This document shows positions 5,543 through 7,524 of a stretch of DNA of 7,524 nt, one piece after another. The position numbers were made by a program, and so were the translations under genes. The stretch's first letter is position 1; the number at the start of each line of letters is the position of its first letter. The stretch comes from Candidatus Altarchaeales archaeon WOR_SM1_86-2 (GTDB lineage Archaea; Altiarchaeota; Altiarchaeia; IMC4; MCBC01): positions 1 through 7,524 of the forward strand of contig MCBC01000136.1 in NCBI GenBank assembly GCA_001723855.1, in the 5' to 3' direction. The notes under the pieces are model-generated. The model saw only the letters and a list, made by a program, of their open reading frames with translations, made no database searches and was not told where the DNA came from.

Positions 5543-5629
5543 AATATCCGAACTTTCTCGTATATACATCAAATTTTGCGGAATATGCGAACTTATTTCG
5601 GAGATACTTGCTTAAAGTTGAAATTCAAC
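5543..5629. repeat. Imperfect direct repeat and palindrome upstream of the cassette
   Basis: AATATCCGAACTT (5543-5555) and AATATGCGAACTT (5582-5594) are 12 of 13 identical at period 39. A perfect odd palindrome, GTTGAAATTCAAC, follows at 5617-5629. Direct repeats beside a cassette boundary recall an attI site, or this may be a decayed attC. Nothing else is seen between 5640 and 5752. Confidence 0.4.
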
Positions 5630-5752
5630 CGTTACTCCCCCACGGGAATTGTAAATAGGAGTTCTAAATTGAATCTGCATTATATAAGGCTAACCCTCAT
5701 CTACTTTCCCTCATCTCATGAGAACATTTGTTAATATTTTTATTAAACATCC

Positions 5753-6004
5753 TTGAAGGACCTTTGGACAAGATATATATATTCTTCATTTTCAAACAAG
5801 TTCGAATTAAAAATAAAGAGATATTCTTATTATTTCAAGATCTCTTACTATCTTTTGGTGAGTATAAAGAATGAAGAAGAAGAGTCATTCCTATACGAAA
5901 TTATGATGAAACCCAGGATGTACTTTCACCAACCTCCCATATTAGAATATATACCCAATAAATGCCCTATCCCACTTGCAGGAGGTAGGATAAAGCCTAT
6001 ATAA
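5753..6004 (+). CDS. Doubtful open frame, 83 aa
   Basis: Starts at TTG without a ribosome site, ends at TAA (6002-6004). The product is rich in Tyr, Lys, Ser and Ile (FELKIKRYSYYFKISYYLL) with a more protein-like end (MYFHQPPILEYIPNKCPIPL). An AT-rich stretch (TTAATATTTTTATTAAA, 5731-5747) could be a promoter. I recognise no family. It is kept only because nothing else explains the 450 bases between the cassette and the tRNA. Confidence 0.2.
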   Translation: MKDLWTRYIYSSFSNKFELKIKRYSYYFKISYYLLVSIKNEEEESFLYEIMMKPRMYFHQPPILEYIPNKCPIPLAGGRIKPI

Positions 6005-6030
6005 AAAATAACCCAAATATTTAAAAAGGT

Positions 6031-6051
6031 AAAAGCGGCCCGGGCCGTTTT
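6031..6051. terminator. GC palindrome with A/T flanks
   Basis: CGGCCCGGGCCG (6036-6047) is flanked by AAAA and TTTT, so it can end transcription from either side. On the minus strand it lies about 45 bases after the tRNA 3' end and is followed by CTTTTACCTTTTT. Confidence 0.5.
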
Positions 6052-6115
6052 GTCTTATAAGAAACCATGCGTTAAGAATATAAATGATAAGTGGGCTCAG
6101 GGAGATTCGAACTCC

Positions 6116-6137
6116 CGACCTCCGCCCGACCTCCGCC
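6116..6137 (-). repeat. 11-nt tandem duplication in the tRNA 3' exon
   Basis: GGCGGAGGTCG occurs twice without a gap (6137-6127, 6126-6116). Only the first copy stacks correctly in the bulge-helix-bulge fold at 37/38; only the second directly precedes the T-arm. Confidence 0.9.
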
Positions 6138-6138
6138 G

Positions 6139-6169
6139 TTCTGACCAACAGGTCAAATGATTCTGCGGA
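6139..6169 (-). other. Canonical anticodon-loop intron, 31 nt (37/38)
   Basis: The outer helix is TCGCC/GGCGG. The central helix TTGA (6175-6172) pairs with TCAG (6144-6141), one pair being G-T. The bulges are CAT (6171-6169) and AAC (6140-6138), cut CA|T and AA|C. The inner helix CC/GG continues with CAG/CTG. The spliced loop is TTGACAC. Confidence 0.8.
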
Positions 6170-6186
6170 TGTCAAGGCGACGTCAT

Positions 6187-6217
6187 TTTTGGCACAGGGG
6201 ATTTTAACCCCATGTGA
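6187..6217 (-). other. Noncanonical D-loop intron, 31 nt (between 20a and 21)
   Basis: The central helix TTGG (6223-6220) pairs with CCAA (6192-6189). The bulges are TTT (6219-6217) and AAA (6188-6186), cut after the second base of each. The inner stem CACA/TGTG runs on into GGGG/CCCC. The outer helix (GTC/GAC of the D-stem) is not directly stacked, so the motif is slightly relaxed. Excision restores GGTT followed by ATGAC. Confidence 0.75.
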
Positions 6218-6269
6218 AACCAACTAGACCATGAGCCCAGCGATGTTGATATGGACGTTTAACCATTTA

Positions 6270-6305
6270 CAAATTTCCCTTCAACGAAGATTGGCCGGAA
6301 ATTTG
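6270..6305. repeat. 9-bp inverted repeat between two tRNA 5' ends
   Basis: CAAATTTCC (6270-6278) and GGAAATTTG (6297-6305) are exact complements around an 18-base loop. They lie between the tRNA gene and the partial tRNA copy at 6342-6358, close to where the tRNA promoter should be. Confidence 0.55.
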
Positions 6306-6341
6306 GAAACAAAGTGGGCGAGCGTATGCGAGACCACGGTG

Positions 6342-6358
6342 ACTAGACCATGAGCCCA
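6342..6358 (-). repeat. 17-bp duplicate of the tRNA-Val 5' end
   Basis: ACTAGACCATGAGCCCA is identical to 6223-6239, so on the minus strand it reads as the first 16 nt of the tRNA (GGGCTCATGGTCTAGT) with one flanking base. No anticodon arm or T-arm follows. The sequence on its 5' side (CATTGTT) also precedes GTGGGCTCA in the array at 282-422. Confidence 0.85.
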
Positions 6359-6552
6359 ACAATGTGTATTTGCGAAATAAAATACAAGTTCATAAAAGTT
6401 TTCTATCAGGGTGAACAATAAAAACAATATAATTTTCCTCAGGTGAATACAGACAGGGTGAAAGGTTATAAATGAGCGAGAACTTTAATCAGCTCCATAA
6501 AGCGAAGGTAATAAAATAAAGCTTGGGCTGATTCAGGTTGATATTAATTATC
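6359..6552. other. AT-rich stretch with short repeats, possible 15-codon frame
   Basis: CAGG(G)TGAA occurs at 6407-6415, 6440-6447 and 6454-6462. The last copy would serve as ribosome site for an ATG at 6472 opening MSENFNQLHKAKVIK, stop at 6517. AATCAGC/GCTGATT (6487-6493/6527-6533) can fold. A leader peptide or small RNA is possible but unsupported. Confidence 0.2.
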
Positions 6553-6571
6553 CCTGTCTAAAAAAGACAGG
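6553..6571 (-). terminator. Hairpin CCTGTCT/AGACAGG
   Basis: A 7-bp stem with a five-base homopolymer loop, directly after the TGA at 6575-6573. A second perfect 7-bp hairpin (CCAGACT/AGTCTGG, 6592-6611) lies just upstream. Confidence 0.5.
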
Positions 6572-6572
6572 C

Positions 6573-6661
6573 TCACGCTTCGTTTCCGCCACCAGACTCT
6601 TCGTAGTCTGGCCATTCCAGGACCTTCAAAGGCATTATGCTTTCATGAGCATCGGAATTAG
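6573..6661 (-). other. Possible frameshifted C-terminal extension of the coiled-coil gene
   Basis: Downstream of the stop codon at 6664-6662, another frame stays open and reads LANSDAHESIMPLKVLEW then PDYEESGGGNEA, ending at TGA (6575-6573) right before a hairpin. One extra A in the nine-A run (6674-6666) would fuse it to the gene above, giving about 105 residues. Alternatively an ATG at 6635 opens a free 20-aa peptide, without a ribosome site. Confidence 0.35.
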
Positions 6662-6877
6662 CTAGTTTTTTTTTGCCTCGCAGTCACATCCGCATTTCGG
6701 TTCCGCCAGATGCTTCAGTACGACCTTTCCGAGCTTGGTCAGGGTTCTCTCGAGTCTTTCCAGTTTCCTTTCTATGCGCTCGATCTTCTCCAAGATCATT
6801 CCGTCTTGCTCAGAAAAAAGCAGGATGCCGTTTGAGTCCATGTCCATTTCCTGTTCAATTGCCTCTGTCATTGTCAT
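6662..6877 (-). CDS. Small coiled-coil protein with C-terminal CxCxC, 71 aa
   Basis: The protein begins MTMTEAIEQEMDMDSNGILL. Residues 27-60 form a strong heptad coiled coil (EKIERIERKLERLERTLTKL), then PKCGCDC (C62, C64, C66) and a Lys-rich end. A dimer or trimer with a metal-binding or disulfide-forming tail is a fair inference. The start at 6877 is preceded by GGGATGGGATG, a weak ribosome site; an ATG two codons later is also possible. A TATA box lies at 6935-6928 and operator-like repeats at 6891-6910. The stop codon comes directly after a run of nine A, a place prone to slippage or miscalling, so the real protein may be longer (see 6573-6661). I do not recognise the family. Confidence 0.75.
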   Translation of the reverse strand: MTMTEAIEQEMDMDSNGILLFSEQDGMILEKIERIERKLERLERTLTKLGKVVLKHLAEPKCGCDCEAKKN

Positions 6878-6890
6878 CCCATCCCATTCT

Positions 6891-7003
6891 TGTCAGACTT
6901 TTTGTCAGACATATATTGTTTTAGGAGTATATAAATTTTACGGCTTTTTACACGATAAAAATCATTTATTAAATATAAAAATATAAAAATTTACTGTCAG
7001 ACA
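6891..7003. promoter_or_regulatory. Three TGTCAGAC repeats, operator candidate
   Basis: Copies lie at 6891-6898, 6903-6910 and 6995-7002. Two are extended to the odd palindrome TGTCAGACA. The first two are 12 bp apart, about one helical turn, and overlap the expected transcription start of the coiled-coil gene. The third is about 60 bp upstream of its TATA box. This layout fits a repressor that blocks start and may loop. Confidence 0.45.
6928..6935 (-). promoter_or_regulatory. TATA box of the coiled-coil gene
   Basis: TTTATATA on the minus strand, which puts transcription start near 6905, within the TGTCAGAC repeats, and leaves a leader of about 30 bases. Confidence 0.55.
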
Positions 7004-7017
7004 AAGTGTTGGACACT
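6961..7017 (-). terminator. Terminator of the mutase-epimerase operon
   Basis: A short hairpin AGTGT/ACACT (7005-7009/7013-7017) overlaps the stop codon. About 10 bases on, the minus strand is T-rich (AAATTTTTATATTTTTATAT). Confidence 0.45.
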
Positions 7018-7414
7018 ATCTCTCCACGAGCTCTATCAAGGCGCCGTGGCTGCTTTTCGGATGCAAAAACACGATCTTTGAGCCGTGTGCTCCTTTTCTT
7101 GGTATGGCATCTATGAGTTCCACCCCTTTATCCTTTAAAAATTGAATCGCCTTCTCGATATCTTTTACCCTTAAAGCCACATGCTGGATGCCCTCTCCTT
7201 TCTTCTCGATAAATTTCGCCACTGCACTCTCAGGATCTGTGGCCTGAACAAGCTCTATATTGGTATCGCCTGCCGGGATGAACGCTACCTTGACCTTCTG
7301 GCCTTCTACTTCTTCGATTTTTTTGCAGCTCAAACCCAAACCATCGCAGAAAAACTTCAGACTCTCATCTATGTCTTTTACAGCGATGGCTATATGATCC
7401 ACCTTCTCTATCAT
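7016..7414 (-). CDS. mce: Methylmalonyl-CoA epimerase, 132 aa
   Basis: It interconverts (S)- and (R)-methylmalonyl-CoA, linking propionyl-CoA carboxylation or degradation to the B12-dependent mutase. It belongs to the vicinal oxygen chelate superfamily. The two halves are IEKVDHIAIAVKDIDESLKF and GIQHVALRVKDIEKAIQFL. The four metal-ligand positions expected for the family are present: H7, E54 (NIELVQ), H78 (QHVAL) and E128 (LIELVE). The length of 132 aa is normal. The ATG at 7414 is chosen because the protein then begins at the usual point, with AGGTGG just upstream; an in-frame ATG at 7477 would add 21 residues lying within the mutase 3' end. It starts 8 bases after the mutase stop codon, so the two genes form an operon. 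Confidence 0.95.
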   Translation of the reverse strand: MIEKVDHIAIAVKDIDESLKFFCDGLGLSCKKIEEVEGQKVKVAFIPAGDTNIELVQATDPESAVAKFIEKKGEGIQHVALRVKDIEKAIQFLKDKGVELIDAIPRKGAHGSKIVFLHPKSSHGALIELVER

Positions 7415-7422
7415 TATACCAC

Positions 7423-7524
7423 CTAGAATATATTTGGAGGTTTGTACTCCCCGAAAACCTCCCGAAAAACATCGCATATCTCGCCGAGAGTTGCATAGGA
7501 TTACTGTTGAAAGAATAGCGGGCA
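7423..7524 (-). pseudogene. Methylmalonyl-CoA mutase large subunit, C-terminus, apparent frameshift
   Basis: The last 25 residues, SYATLGEICDVFREVFGEYK then PPNIF, match my memory of the conserved end of the catalytic subunit of methylmalonyl-CoA mutase, (ATLGEICDxLREVFGEY). In archaea this subunit is encoded apart from the B12-binding one, and the stop at 7425-7423 fits a split enzyme. Just upstream, the other frame reads PAILSTV (7522-7502), as expected for the preceding segment, but the two pieces are out of frame at 7501: the sequence GTAATCC would need two more bases (for example V-K-S) or one fewer. The gene is therefore broken here, or two bases near an A-run were lost in sequencing. 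The enzyme converts (R)-methylmalonyl-CoA to succinyl-CoA, the next step after the epimerase. Confidence 0.8.

Larger units (their letters stand above)
6092..6238 (-). tRNA. tRNA-Val (anticodon GAC), two introns and an 11-nt duplication
   Basis: The gene reads GGGCTCA (acceptor), TG, a D-arm GTCTAGTTGGTT..ATGAC, anticodon arm TCGCC TTGACA..C GGCGG, T-arm GGGAG TTCGAAT CTCCC, acceptor TGAGCCC and discriminator A; CCA is not encoded. The anticodon GAC (6173-6171) means Val. Removing a 31-nt D-loop intron, a 31-nt intron at 37/38 and one copy of an 11-nt repeat leaves a normal 74-nt tRNA. Both introns have the bulge-helix-bulge form cut by the archaeal splicing endonuclease. The 11-nt repeat sits between the anticodon arm and the T-arm and would give a variable loop of about 16 nt if kept, so the gene may be non-functional, spliced a third time or misassembled. 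Confidence 0.88.

Noticed and set aside
5942..6223. 93-aa minus-strand open frame
   Set aside because: It reads through the tRNA-Val gene and its introns.
6673..6986. Two 83-aa plus-strand open frames
   Set aside because: They are Ser/Arg/Phe-rich antisense frames of the coiled-coil gene.

Overview
The window looks archaeal. TATA boxes of the TTTATATA type sit about 25-55 bases before several starts. There is a tRNA-Val gene with two bulge-helix-bulge introns, a DUF2180-type small zinc protein, a CBS-quartet protein with a ribosome-hibernation-like tail, and a split-type methylmalonyl-CoA mutase followed by its epimerase. Shine-Dalgarno sites and GTG/TTG starts are used, and the DNA is AT-rich. 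I read this as a euryarchaeote-like genome, probably environmental; I cannot name a lineage.

Left part (1-3308). A partial unknown gene leaves the left edge on the minus strand. Next comes a gene-free block (185-821) with four imperfect copies of a GGGCTCAGGGAGA-type unit and three successive inverted repeats. Then, on the plus strand: a 58-aa coiled-coil protein with a TTG start, a Cys-rich protein with DnaJ-like CxxCxGxG repeats, a frameshifted unknown gene, a 172-aa unknown helical protein and a DUF2180 protein. The Cys-rich gene and the 172-aa gene share a 24-bp sequence just upstream.

Middle (3735-5640). A four-CBS protein fused to an HPF/RaiA-like domain carries an exact 66-bp in-frame tandem duplication inside that domain. 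Downstream, on the minus strand, lies a frameshifted YkgJ-family Cys-cluster gene in what looks like an integron gene cassette of about 529 bp. Its stop codon abuts the R'' box of a 125-bp attC-like fold, and the cassette's 5' boundary (GTTAGTT) is the exact complement of that R'' box (AACTAAC). No integrase is visible.

Right part (5641-7524). A tRNA-Val(GAC) on the minus strand has a 31-nt intron in the D-loop, a 31-nt intron at 37/38 and an 11-nt tandem duplication in its 3' part. A 17-bp copy of its 5' end lies 119 bp upstream. A small coiled-coil gene follows, with TGTCAGAC operator-like repeats at its promoter and a nine-A run at its stop codon. The mutase (3' end only) and epimerase pair closes the window; this pair interconverts methylmalonyl-CoA epimers and succinyl-CoA.

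Two themes cut across the window. Four reading frames appear to need an extra base or bases at or near a short run, and there are two perfect tandem duplications (66 bp and 11 bp). Either this is a decaying accessory region or the assembly has indel errors; raw reads would decide.
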